Shown: piece by piece, positions 8,369 through 16,079 of the stretch
How positions within the stretch are numbered: the stretch's first letter is position 1
How the letters are laid out: each line of letters begins with the position of its first letter
Assembly (NCBI GenBank): GCA_937959285.1
Contig: CALGAR010000036.1
Location: 1 to 22,225, forward strand
From: an uncultured Bryobacterales bacterium
GTDB taxonomy: Bacteria; Acidobacteriota; Terriglobia; Bryobacterales; Bryobacteraceae
Length of the DNA stretch: 22,225 nt
Reading direction: 5' to 3'
Notes under the pieces: generated by a model
What the model saw: the letters and a program-made list of their open reading frames with translations, nothing else
Told to the model about the DNA's origin: nothing
Database searches by the model: none
Program-made: the position numbers and the translations under genes

Positions 8369-9640
8369 TCAGCTGGACATGGTCGACAGCCTCTGGCCGT
8401 TCTTGACCGTTGGCGGTGGCGACACCTTGTCCTTGGCGGCAGTACGAGATTCAATCGCGGAGCAAACGGCGTAACCAAAGGCGCTTTCCGTGTGGGACCT
8501 GGCAATCACTTGCCTTGCACTCTCGTTTGCCGGATCCGGTCCTGAGTTCGACTTCAGCGTCTGAATCGCTGCGATCACCTCGGCAGTGTTATCCGGATTC
8601 ACCACAACGCCCGTCTTATGCAGCCGCGTCCAGTAGCCGATCAAACCCTCCCTGCAGGCAATCACGCGCCTTCCTGCGGATAACGCCTGGAAGTAGACAC
8701 CGCTGCTGGTGTAGTGCTGCCGGTACCCCAGCCACACAGCATCGACCGCAGAAAAGATCAGCCCCTCGAGGGTGTCATTCACGTGTCCTCTCAAGGTGAT
8801 CAAACGGCCCCCATCAATCAGCGCTTTCGCCCTGTCACTGCTGAGGATTGCAGAGGCAGCCGCGTCACCGGCGCCGGCCGCCAGCACGCCAACATCGGCC
8901 GTCGCAGGATCATCCAAAGCCTCTAACAGTTGTCGAATTCCTTTCCGCGAAGAGAGCGCGCCGTAGCAGAGGAGCCAGAATCGCGTCGTGTCGAGGTGGA
9001 GCCGGAAGCGAGCTTCGCGCTGGTCTACCAGATTTCCAACCGAGCCGAGGTCAGGAATATATTGAACCTTCGCCCGCCCGCGAAACTTCTTCATTCGGAG
9101 CCATTCCGGCAGGGTTTCGTCAACGGCCAGCAGCGCAACCAGAGACGGAATCGACAGAAGCCTGCCTAAAGCGAGAGGCCCGCCGATCCTGTGAAGAAAC
9201 GACACGGGGGTCTCCACGCCCATTGCCGGATGGTGGAACCGCGGACGCAGCCAGAGCGTGGACCAGGGCGCTTCTCCAAACGGAGATCCCATCACGGAAA
9301 CGGCCATCCCGATGGGATCAACGTCTAATAGGTGAACAACATCCGGTGCGTATGGCTCAACGAGATCCCGGTAGACTCTATTGTGAACCTGCCACGCTCG
9401 AAGCTGCGCTGCCGCCAGGTTTCGGGAAGGCGCCGCCAATTCTGATGCAGAGTCTGACGAAACGACTTCGACTAATGGCCCGAGCCGCTGAAGGCTCTGG
9501 CCGGATTCGTGCTCTGACGCTTCTTTCGTACGCACCACCCGCACGCGCCAGCCTCTTCGGACTGCCTCTTTGGCCAAAGCCCGAAGGTAGGCATGGTGAT
9601 GGCCCCCTGGACGGTGTAAGTCAACGACCGCGAGTCTCAC
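8369..9640 (-). CDS. Glycosyltransferase with GT-B-like fold, atypical catalytic motif
   Basis: The 423-residue protein starts at GTG, overlapping the FkbM stop by four bases (GTGA). MRLAVVDLHRPGGHHHAYLRA is a glycine- and histidine-rich N-terminal loop like that of GT-B transferases that bind the acceptor; the C-terminal half (from about 220, FWLLCYGALSSRKGIRQLLEAL) matches the GT4 donor domain. However, the place of the E-x7-E motif reads Y310 ... Q318 (HYTSSGVYFQALSAGRRVI), so both glutamates are replaced. Either it uses another catalytic arrangement or belongs to a divergent GT family. It sits between methyltransferase and polymerase genes, so a role in repeat-unit assembly is likely. Function beyond 'glycosyltransferase' is not assignable. 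Confidence 0.8.
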   Translation of the reverse strand: MRLAVVDLHRPGGHHHAYLRALAKEAVRRGWRVRVVRTKEASEHESGQSLQRLGPLVEVVSSDSASELAAPSRNLAAAQLRAWQVHNRVYRDLVEPYAPDVVHLLDVDPIGMAVSVMGSPFGEAPWSTLWLRPRFHHPAMGVETPVSFLHRIGGPLALGRLLSIPSLVALLAVDETLPEWLRMKKFRGRAKVQYIPDLGSVGNLVDQREARFRLHLDTTRFWLLCYGALSSRKGIRQLLEALDDPATADVGVLAAGAGDAAASAILSSDRAKALIDGGRLITLRGHVNDTLEGLIFSAVDAVWLGYRQHYTSSGVYFQALSAGRRVIACREGLIGYWTRLHKTGVVVNPDNTAEVIAAIQTLKSNSGPDPANESARQVIARSHTESAFGYAVCSAIESRTAAKDKVSPPPTVKNGQRLSTMSS

Positions 9641-10440
9641 GAAAGAGTCTCCTCGCCAGCCAGGACTGCTCCCTGCTTACTGCCCGCGGGCTTCCCCTCG
9701 TCGGTTCTGACGAAGAGCGCATCCAGCTGGCATAGCCAGTTGGTGACAGGATCGCGGAATCCACGCTCCACCCAGCTCGGACGAAAACCAGCGGTTTCCA
9801 GCAGATTCCATACATCCGGAAGGAGAGCTTGCCCCAGATACATGCGAACCAATGAGAGCTCAACTTCGACGGCGTATACATTCGAGAGGGAGCTGGCCGC
9901 ACCCATCAGGACTTCCTTCTCAAATCCCTGAGTGTCGATCTTCAGATAGACGCGATCGCCAGGGTTGATCAGCGAAGGAAGGATCGTATCCAGTTTGCGT
10001 ACTTTGACGAGATGCTTCGCGCAGACTTCGGCCGACGCTACCTTTGTCTGCAGCTGAGGGTCGGGCTCCCGGAAGCTGCTGTTGACGGATTTACGGGTGA
10101 TGAACATCATCGCTTCTCCGTCAAAGCTGCCCAGCCCCATCTCCAGGCATGTGTGATTCTCAGACGCCATCGCGGCAAGTGTGCAATATGCATCAGGCAC
10201 GGGCTCGAACGAAATGATCCGGCCCCGATAGCCCCCTGCTCTGAGTTCCCGAGCATATTGCCCGACGTTTGCGCCTACATCGACAACAACGTTAATGCCG
10301 AGGGACCGAATTGCCTCCAGTCGCTTCTGTTCAAGAGTATTGACCGCAAGCGTAATCCGGACGCCCAGCCGGCGGGCGGATCGGTCAATCAAGCCAAATA
10401 GCCTGGCGCGAGAGCTCGCGGTCATAACTCTTGGATTCAT
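9637..10440 (-). CDS. FkbM family SAM-dependent methyltransferase
   Basis: The frame is open up to 10515, but the ATG at 10440-10438 overlaps the flippase stop as ATGA, the pattern used all along this operon, giving 267 residues. The SAM-binding motif I is VVVDVGANVGQYARE (about 51-65), followed by IISFEPVPDAY (75-85, acidic motif II), and later YLKIDTQGFEKEVLMGA, a hallmark of the FkbM domain (PF05050). Members O-methylate sugars or other small hydroxyl groups; here methylation of a sugar in the polymer is the natural inference. The last 25 residues, after the fold, are polar and probably disordered. No signal peptide or membrane segment is visible. Confidence 0.9.
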   Translation of the reverse strand: MNPRVMTASSRARLFGLIDRSARRLGVRITLAVNTLEQKRLEAIRSLGINVVVDVGANVGQYARELRAGGYRGRIISFEPVPDAYCTLAAMASENHTCLEMGLGSFDGEAMMFITRKSVNSSFREPDPQLQTKVASAEVCAKHLVKVRKLDTILPSLINPGDRVYLKIDTQGFEKEVLMGAASSLSNVYAVEVELSLVRMYLGQALLPDVWNLLETAGFRPSWVERGFRDPVTNWLCQLDALFVRTDEGKPAGSKQGAVLAGEETLS

Positions 10441-11789
10441 TGCGTCAGAGATGCCAATCGACCGCGAATCATCCGCGGATACAGCCAGCCGGTGGTGACG
10501 GCTACAGAAGCGCAAAGCGACAAAAACAGAAAACCGGCGCCTCCGGTAGCTATTGCGGCAGGAGCAACAGCCGCAAAGAACACAGCGCGGCCAAAGGCGC
10601 TAAGGGAAGCGGGCCGCAGCGCGCCTAAACCTAAAGAGAACGTAAAATGCACATACTCCCAAGTCGCAAGCAGGATGTAGAGCCCCGCGGCCCAAGTTAC
10701 ATACGGATCAAGAACAATCGGACGCCGCACCCAAAGCCGAAGAACCGTTTCGCCGAACAGTCCAAACCCGGCCAGGATGGCCACACCGTAGATAAGGACA
10801 GCGATCCGCGCGGTACGAAGCGCCTTCACCAGCCACCCGGCGTCACTGCGAGCGCGAGCCTCTGAAACTGCGCCCCAAAGCGGCTGGACTAGACCGACGG
10901 TAAAGGAGACGGCCAGGAGCACGAACTGAATACATACGATATAGGCCGGGCTCTCCGACGGCGGGCGCAGGCGCGTCAGGAGGTAGATTGGCCACTGGTA
11001 AAGCAGAACGTGTGAAAAAGCGGCAGCGAGATAGATGAGCCCGTCATGAGTGAGCCGTGCAGCCAGCGGCCGGCAGAAGCTCTCGCTGGGATTGGCCAGA
11101 AGGTACGGCCGTTTCCGAAAGAGGGATACTGCATTGATGTAGCGGGCAGCCGCAGGAGTCAGTACCATTACCGCGACAAATACAGGCAACGTCGGGTGAA
11201 GCCACGCTGCGGCAAACAGGCCGAGAGATAAGAAAATGTTCCACCCCGCACCGATCAGGCTATTAATGTGGGCTTCCTGATAGGCCTGGCGCAAGTTCTC
11301 AACCGCTGACATTGGGATGGACGCAAGCGTTGCACTGCAAGCTACCAAAGCAGCAATCCTCAGCTCGCTTTCCCCGACAGCCTGGCTGATAGGACCGAAC
11401 AATGGTGAGAGATCGCCAAGTACGAGGTAAGGGAGCAGGATCAGCCCGGCGGCGACGGCGAGAACCACCAGCGGCAGAACCGCGGAAACGACTGTTCTCG
11501 CCTCGCCTTTCTGATCCCCTTCGGTAACAGCCTTCACCACCGGGTTGACCAGCGCGCCACCTAGCCCCAGGTTGAGCGAACCCAAGACGGAGGCAGCCGA
11601 AGTAACCGCGGCGTAAGCCGCAAAGCGGTCGCCGTCAAGAGACCGGTACACAATCGGCACCGCAAAGATCTGAGCGACGAACGTGGCGCCCTTCGACAGA
11701 AGCGAAGCCGACCAGGCGGAAATGAGCCGCCTGTTGCGGCGCCCTCTATGGTTACTGGCCTGAGTGTCGATTGCGGCGATCCCTGCCAT
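10437..11789 (-). CDS. Polysaccharide flippase (Wzx/MATE-like, MOP superfamily)
   Basis: The 450-residue protein shows about twelve to fourteen hydrophobic segments. The N-terminal amphipathic start (RRLISAWSASLLSKGATFVAQ, about 20-40) followed by IFAVPIVYRSLDGDRFAAYA is typical of Wzx flippases of the MOP superfamily, where a Lys/Arg-containing first helix precedes a short loop. Wzx moves undecaprenyl-linked repeat units from the cytoplasmic to the periplasmic leaflet. The gene begins five bases after the wzc stop and overlaps the methyltransferase start by four bases. With Wzy, Wzc and Wza in the same unit this completes a Wzx/Wzy-dependent pathway apart from the initiating enzyme. Confidence 0.9.
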   Translation of the reverse strand: MAGIAAIDTQASNHRGRRNRRLISAWSASLLSKGATFVAQIFAVPIVYRSLDGDRFAAYAAVTSAASVLGSLNLGLGGALVNPVVKAVTEGDQKGEARTVVSAVLPLVVLAVAAGLILLPYLVLGDLSPLFGPISQAVGESELRIAALVACSATLASIPMSAVENLRQAYQEAHINSLIGAGWNIFLSLGLFAAAWLHPTLPVFVAVMVLTPAAARYINAVSLFRKRPYLLANPSESFCRPLAARLTHDGLIYLAAAFSHVLLYQWPIYLLTRLRPPSESPAYIVCIQFVLLAVSFTVGLVQPLWGAVSEARARSDAGWLVKALRTARIAVLIYGVAILAGFGLFGETVLRLWVRRPIVLDPYVTWAAGLYILLATWEYVHFTFSLGLGALRPASLSAFGRAVFFAAVAPAAIATGGAGFLFLSLCASVAVTTGWLYPRMIRGRLASLTQ

Positions 11790-11794
11790 TGTCG

Positions 11795-14119
11795 CTAATC
11801 CGCCGCCGAGCCGTAACTGTTGTAATACGAGCGGTAATATTTGTACTGGCCGTAGCCGCTTCCGCCGGCACCCGGCTTCCAGTCATTCAGCACAACGCCG
11901 AGAACGTTGATGCCGTCCGCTACGAGCCGATCCTGGATCGCCTGAAGAGTATCCCGGATCGTGTGCCCGGCGCGCGCGATCAACAGTACTCCTCCCGCCA
12001 GCCTCCCAAGAATTCTGGCGTCCGGCATATGCAGAGCGGGAGGTGTATCCGCGAGAACCACGTCGAATTGGGATTCCAGGTGCCGAAGGATCTGCTGCAT
12101 CGCGGGCGAGTAAAGGAGGTTCGCCGCGCTGGATGTCGATGGACCGCTGGGCAACACGTAGAGATTTGGCAAGCCGGTAGGCTGGATCAGCGATTCCAGC
12201 CGGCTCACGTCAACCACGCGCTCTTTCAGTACATCGCTCAGCCCACGATCGGCCGCCACCCCAAAGACCTCGGCGATTCGCGGCTTTCGCATGTCGGCGT
12301 CGATAATCAGAACCTTCCGGTTAATTTCAGCGAGCGCAATACCAAGGTTGCACGTAACCGTCGTCTTGCCTTCCCCTGGGTTCGCGCTCGTCGACACAAT
12401 GACTTTGGGCCGGTTGCCATTCTCGCCGGACAGCATGATCGAAGTCAGCAAAGCACGAAAGGCTTCCGCGGCGATGGATGGCTTTCTCTGCAAAGTTACT
12501 AACTCAGGGCGCTCGTCGCTCTTCGAACCGACAGCCAGCGATGTTTCACCTGTTTGCGAAGACTTCTTCCTCAGATAGAGAAGCCGCTTCCGCCCCTCTT
12601 CCGTCGAAGGGATGGTCCCGAGCTGCGGAATCTTGAGCCAGAACGTAATATCCGACGGATCTTTCAAAGTCCGGTCCATTCGCTCCTTCAGCACGATGCC
12701 TGCAACACCGAAGAAGAGCCCGGCGAGGAGTCCGACGGCTCCGTTCACGGTCGCCCTTGGTTTGTAGGGCTTTTCCGGCGGCTTCGCAGGATCGACAATC
12801 CGAACGTTGGACGCCCGGATTGCCGACGCGATCGAGGATTCCTTGACGCGCTGGAGCATGGATTCATACAACTGCCGGTTGCTGTCCACCTCGCGCTTCA
12901 GAATGTTGTACTGGATCGACCGCTCTGACTGTTCCCTGACCACCTTCGACTGTGCAGCGTAATCGTCAGCGAGCAGCTTTTCACGCCGCACGGCTTCCTC
13001 GTAATCGTTCTTGATGCGCTTGAGAATCATCGAGCGGATGCGTTCGAGCGCCCGCTCCAGGGTTTCGATCTGCGCAGTGACACGCTGCACACTGGCATGA
13101 TTCGGCGTGTACGTGGTGCTCAGTTCAGCCAGCTGGCGCCGGAGGTCGGTGAGTTTCTCCTGATAAACTCGCAGCGAAGAGTCGTTCAAGACATCGCCGA
13201 GCGTCTCTGGCGGCGCCGTTTCCGCCATTTCAAGCCGCGACTGCTTTAAAACACGGTCCTGGCTCGCTATCGTCAGTGCTGTCTGAAGTTGCGCCAGCTT
13301 CTGTTCGGCGACGTTCTCATTCTCACTGGTAATCAGAATACCGGCCTGACGGGCATACGACTGCAGCGCATCCTCGGATCGCTCGAGTTTGACACGCATA
13401 TCCTCAAGCTGCCGGGATAGCCACTCGCCCGTGCGCTGAGACATTTGCCAGCGTGCTTCCAGATTCTGCTCAATGTACTCGTTTGCGAGCGTGTTCACGA
13501 AATCAGCCGCAAGTTTCGGATCCGGGGAGTCAAAGAAAATTTCAACGATCCGCGTCTGGCCCGCCGTCCTGACTCTCAGCTTGTCCCGCGCCTTCTCAAG
13601 AGCCTTCTCGATTGCAGGTTTCGGCTCGGTTTCCGGCAGGTTCAACGCCTTCCGCCACGCGTCGATTCGCGACGTACCTGCCATCACCATGTCTGGATAC
13701 TTGGCCTTCAGCTTCTCGACCGTCCGGTCAATCAGGGAATCACTTTGCAAAATCCTGATTTGTGTCTGGATATCGAAGAGCTGGTTGTAGGAACCAGACT
13801 CATTTACCGGACTGACGTCCTTCAGGTTCATGAAATCCTGGTTCAGATTCTGGATCTCCAGGGTACCCTTCGCCTGATAGATCCGGGTCTGAGGAAGTGT
13901 CACAAGGACCGCCAGCAATAAGCCGAGGAAACCCGCAAGGATTAGCTTCCCCTTGTGACGACTAAGTATGTGCCAGTACTCGAGGAGAGCCGAGCTGTCT
14001 TCGACATCCTCCTGAAGCCCTGGCGCGGCATAGTGCGGTTGAGGAGGGCGGTAAGGCAGCTCCGGAATGCGATAAATGAGATCGGACATAGGCCGGCTCG
14101 GCTCAGGCAGATGTTTCAT
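11795..14119 (-). CDS. wzc: Polysaccharide co-polymerase and tyrosine autokinase (Wzc-like)
   Basis: I start at ATG 14119 (774 aa); a TTG at 14134 would add five residues, but AGAAGGGA sits only one base before it. In 774-aa numbering the Wzz domain spans about 45-480, with membrane segments at about 58-75 and 458-477 and long periplasmic helices between them (for example 215-290 and 315-425). The cytoplasmic BY-kinase domain follows: Walker A SANPGEGKTTV (578-588, K585), Walker A' VLIIDADMRKPR (603-614), Walker B VVLADTPP (687-694). The C-terminus carries a cluster of seven tyrosines (756-769), the usual autophosphorylation sites. Wzc controls chain length and export together with Wza, its neighbour. 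The N-terminal 45 residues are proline-rich (YRIPELPYRPPQPHY), an extension of unknown role. Confidence 0.96.
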   Translation of the reverse strand: MKHLPEPSRPMSDLIYRIPELPYRPPQPHYAAPGLQEDVEDSSALLEYWHILSRHKGKLILAGFLGLLLAVLVTLPQTRIYQAKGTLEIQNLNQDFMNLKDVSPVNESGSYNQLFDIQTQIRILQSDSLIDRTVEKLKAKYPDMVMAGTSRIDAWRKALNLPETEPKPAIEKALEKARDKLRVRTAGQTRIVEIFFDSPDPKLAADFVNTLANEYIEQNLEARWQMSQRTGEWLSRQLEDMRVKLERSEDALQSYARQAGILITSENENVAEQKLAQLQTALTIASQDRVLKQSRLEMAETAPPETLGDVLNDSSLRVYQEKLTDLRRQLAELSTTYTPNHASVQRVTAQIETLERALERIRSMILKRIKNDYEEAVRREKLLADDYAAQSKVVREQSERSIQYNILKREVDSNRQLYESMLQRVKESSIASAIRASNVRIVDPAKPPEKPYKPRATVNGAVGLLAGLFFGVAGIVLKERMDRTLKDPSDITFWLKIPQLGTIPSTEEGRKRLLYLRKKSSQTGETSLAVGSKSDERPELVTLQRKPSIAAEAFRALLTSIMLSGENGNRPKVIVSTSANPGEGKTTVTCNLGIALAEINRKVLIIDADMRKPRIAEVFGVAADRGLSDVLKERVVDVSRLESLIQPTGLPNLYVLPSGPSTSSAANLLYSPAMQQILRHLESQFDVVLADTPPALHMPDARILGRLAGGVLLIARAGHTIRDTLQAIQDRLVADGINVLGVVLNDWKPGAGGSGYGQYKYYRSYYNSYGSAAD

Positions 14120-14164
14120 TTCGATTTCAGACAATCCCTTCTGAAAGCGGCGGGCGCAGCATTT

Positions 14165-15103
14165 TCAGCGGCGCCAGATGATGACTCCGGTGGTGATCTG
14201 AATGGCCGCTTCGGCAGCCCTCAGCGATGCCGCCCGTGCTGCGCTGTTCGGCACGAACAGAATATCGTTCGCCTTCATATACACATCGTTGGCCTTACCG
14301 GCCATCAATTTCTTTAAGTCAACGGGAATCTCCTGACGAGTACTTCCATCTCCCACAGGACGGAGAATCTTCGCTTTCCCTGGAGCCGCCGTTCGCTCCA
14401 AACCTTCTGCAAGAGAGAGAACCTGAAGAACGCTCAAACTCTCTTTCTCATTCAGAACAAATCCGCCGCTCCGCTTCACGGATCCAACCACATAAACCAG
14501 CTCAGCCTTGGGGACCGAGATGATGTCATTCGGCTGGACGAAAATGTTCTCTTCCGGATTCTCCGCTTCCATGATGGACTTCACCCGGACTTCGCCGATG
14601 TAGAACTGCCCGGTCTCATCGAGCTTCGCGTTGGGCAGTGGAAGCGGCCCGCTCTCCTTGCGGCGCGTGATCTTGATAACGTTGCCCGCATCGGGCTTAA
14701 GCCCACCAACCTGAGAGAGGATCTCGTAAAGAGTCTTGCGCCCCTGCACCTGATGAACGCCAGGCTCTGCAACCGCTCCCAGAACGGAAACCGGCTGTGA
14801 GCGGAATTCCGCGATCGCCACGGTGACAACGGGTTTCTGAAGATATGTCTGCAGGCGTTCCGCGATGGCTGCTTCCAGTTCCTCAACCGTAAGCCCGGCG
14901 GCTCGAAGGCGCCCGGCGAGCGGCAAGTGGATGTTCCCGCGCATGTCGATTCGGACCGCCCTTTCGTTGATTTCCGGCAGGTCGAGAACTCGAATGACCA
15001 CTTCGTCATCCGGCCCGAGAATGTAGGAGCTATCCGAGTAGGAATTATCCGCAGCCAGGAGGACGGTAAGAGAAAAGGTCAGCAGCAACAGAACAAGTTT
15101 CAT
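14165..15103 (-). CDS. wza: Polysaccharide export outer-membrane protein (Wza-like)
   Basis: The frame is open to 15136, but ATG 15103 is preceded by GGAAGAGG at a good distance and begins a clear signal peptide (MKLVLLLLTFSLTVLLAADN), so the protein is 312 residues. The Poly_export domain starts with YILGPDDEVVIRVLDLPEI (about 27-45), then SLBB-like units at about 105-190 (VSVLGAVAEPGVHQVQGRKTL) and 205-285 (VYVVGSVKRSGGFVLNEKESL). The C-terminal helix (AARAASLRAAEAAIQITTGVIIWRR) is amphipathic and could form the outer-membrane helical barrel. There is no cysteine lipobox after the signal peptide, unlike E. coli Wza, so it is probably not a lipoprotein. It lies 45 bases before the wzc ATG used here and forms the exit channel with it. 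Confidence 0.93.
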   Translation of the reverse strand: MKLVLLLLTFSLTVLLAADNSYSDSSYILGPDDEVVIRVLDLPEINERAVRIDMRGNIHLPLAGRLRAAGLTVEELEAAIAERLQTYLQKPVVTVAIAEFRSQPVSVLGAVAEPGVHQVQGRKTLYEILSQVGGLKPDAGNVIKITRRKESGPLPLPNAKLDETGQFYIGEVRVKSIMEAENPEENIFVQPNDIISVPKAELVYVVGSVKRSGGFVLNEKESLSVLQVLSLAEGLERTAAPGKAKILRPVGDGSTRQEIPVDLKKLMAGKANDVYMKANDILFVPNSAARAASLRAAEAAIQITTGVIIWRR

Positions 15104-15119
15104 TGCGCCTCTTCCGTTC

Positions 15120-15410
15120 TTACTCAGCAGCAACAACGGAGTTGGAATTGGGTTGTCCGTCGTTGTGGAGATTTAGGATTCGGTATAAGCGGGCCACCTG
15201 CCTGTCCAGATGCTGCAGGCGGCCGCACATTTCATTGATCCGGTCTTCCAAATCAGTCTCATCGGGGGGCGTTTCCGCAATCATCCGCTGCATGGCGGCG
15301 CGCGCAAATTCGGAAACACTCCTTGCTCCATGCGCGCGGTAAAGAGATTTTAGGGCCTCAAACTCCTTCTCTGAGAGACGGAAACTAATCATCCTGGACT
15401 TGTTCTTCAT
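15120..15410 (-). CDS. Ribbon-helix-helix-like small protein with coiled coil
   Basis: The 96-residue protein begins MKNKSRMISFRLSEKEFEAL, the beta strand and first helix of ribbon-helix-helix (CopG/Arc) DNA-binding proteins; the second helix is SVSEFARAAMQRMI (about 31-44). After a short linker (AETPPDETD), residues 52-80 (LEDRINEMCGRLQHLDRQVARLYRIL) show leucine/hydrophobic heptads of a coiled coil, followed by a polar tail. Such proteins bind operators as dimers. It lies between the antiterminator gene (14-base gap) and wza (16-base gap), so it is co-transcribed with the polymer genes and may autoregulate them; target sites are unknown. Met7 (15392) is an alternative start. Neither start has a strong ribosome binding site. 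Confidence 0.78.
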   Translation of the reverse strand: MKNKSRMISFRLSEKEFEALKSLYRAHGARSVSEFARAAMQRMIAETPPDETDLEDRINEMCGRLQHLDRQVARLYRILNLHNDGQPNSNSVVAAE

Positions 15411-15424
15411 TGCAAAACAGACTG

Positions 15425-15973
15425 TTAAATCGGACTGATGCAGTCGCGGTCGATTTCAACAGCGACCGAGCGCTGAAGAAGGGAGACCGACACGATCAGA
15501 CGGCACTTCTGCTTGAGCTGGACAACGATTCCTTCGGCGCCAGTAAGTGGGCCTGAGCAAACGCGAACTCGCTGACCGACGCGAAGAAACGGCCACGGTT
15601 CAGCAGGAAGCCCCGATTTAACAAGGTTTTGAATCGTGGCGATCTCGTTATCGTCGATCGGCGTGGGCTGATTGGCAAAACCAACGACATGAAGTACGCC
15701 GGGAGTCGTCAGGACTGGAAGACGATTCTGAGGATCGAATCGGCAAAAGACGTAACCAGGAAAGAGTGGCAGGTCGAGCGTTCGAACGCGATCAGACCAC
15801 CGGCGGCGAACACGGTATTGAGGCAGGAACTCCTCCAGGCCCTTGCCTCTAAGGCCGGAAGCTGCGACGCTTTCGAAGTTTGATTTTACTCGGATTGCAA
15901 ACCAGGGATATGATGATGCAGCGGTAAGTGGTTCAGCTTCTCGAGTAACTTGGAACGACTTGATAGGGAGCAT
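15425..15973 (-). CDS. NusG-paralogue antiterminator (UpxY/RfaH-like)
   Basis: From ATG 15973 the protein has 182 residues. The NusG N-terminal domain runs about 22-110 (PWFAIRVKSNFES, then LPLFPGYVFCRFD at about 68-80 and TPGVLHVVGF at 90-99), and the KOW domain about 130-182 (VGQRVRVCSGPLTGAEGIVV). Such paralogues ride on RNA polymerase and suppress termination in long polysaccharide operons; UpxY and RfaH head or control comparable loci. It is the first gene of the 14-gene unit here. A TTG at 16012 would add 13 residues; the frame is closed upstream by the TAG inside the ops-like sequence. Neither start has a Shine-Dalgarno sequence. Lying just behind an ops-like sequence, it probably acts on its own transcript. 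Confidence 0.92.
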   Translation of the reverse strand: MLPIKSFQVTREAEPLTAASSYPWFAIRVKSNFESVAASGLRGKGLEEFLPQYRVRRRWSDRVRTLDLPLFPGYVFCRFDPQNRLPVLTTPGVLHVVGFANQPTPIDDNEIATIQNLVKSGLPAEPWPFLRVGQRVRVCSGPLTGAEGIVVQLKQKCRLIVSVSLLQRSVAVEIDRDCISPI

Positions 15974-16017
15974 ATTTGGAGTTCGGAGACCACCAGGCTT
16001 CGGCGGTTGCAAACGGG

Positions 16018-16029
16018 CAGGCTACCGCC
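16018..16029 (-). promoter_or_regulatory. ops-like element in the operon leader
   Basis: On the minus strand these 12 bases read GGCGGTAGCCTG, identical to the enterobacterial ops core GGCGGTAGC and matching GGCGGTAGCGTG at 11 of 12 positions. In E. coli ops pauses RNA polymerase and recruits RfaH. Here the element lies directly upstream of a NusG-paralogue gene, in its leader. With flanking bases (16015-16030) it forms a possible hairpin, GGGCGG-TAGC-CTGCCC, with one G-T pair. The TAG within it is the in-frame stop before the antiterminator gene. Function is inferred from similarity and position. Confidence 0.5.
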
Positions 16030-16068
16030 CTTTCGGTCCCAATCTGCGGTTTCTTGTTCTTCTGCCTG

Positions 16069-16079
16069 CTATCACCTCC
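16069..16079 (-). promoter_or_regulatory. Extended Shine-Dalgarno-like sequence without start codon
   Basis: The minus strand reads GGAGGTGATAG, nine bases of which (GGAGGTGAT) fit the 16S rRNA anti-Shine-Dalgarno end. No ATG, GTG or TTG follows at a usable distance; the next gene starts 60 or more bases downstream. It overlaps the stop of a 21-codon upstream reading frame. It could hold ribosomes near the ops-like site; this is inference. Confidence 0.35.

Noticed and set aside
8848..9735. 295-codon open frame on the plus strand
   Set aside because: Antisense to the atypical glycosyltransferase; low-complexity Arg/Pro/Ala composition and no ribosome binding site.
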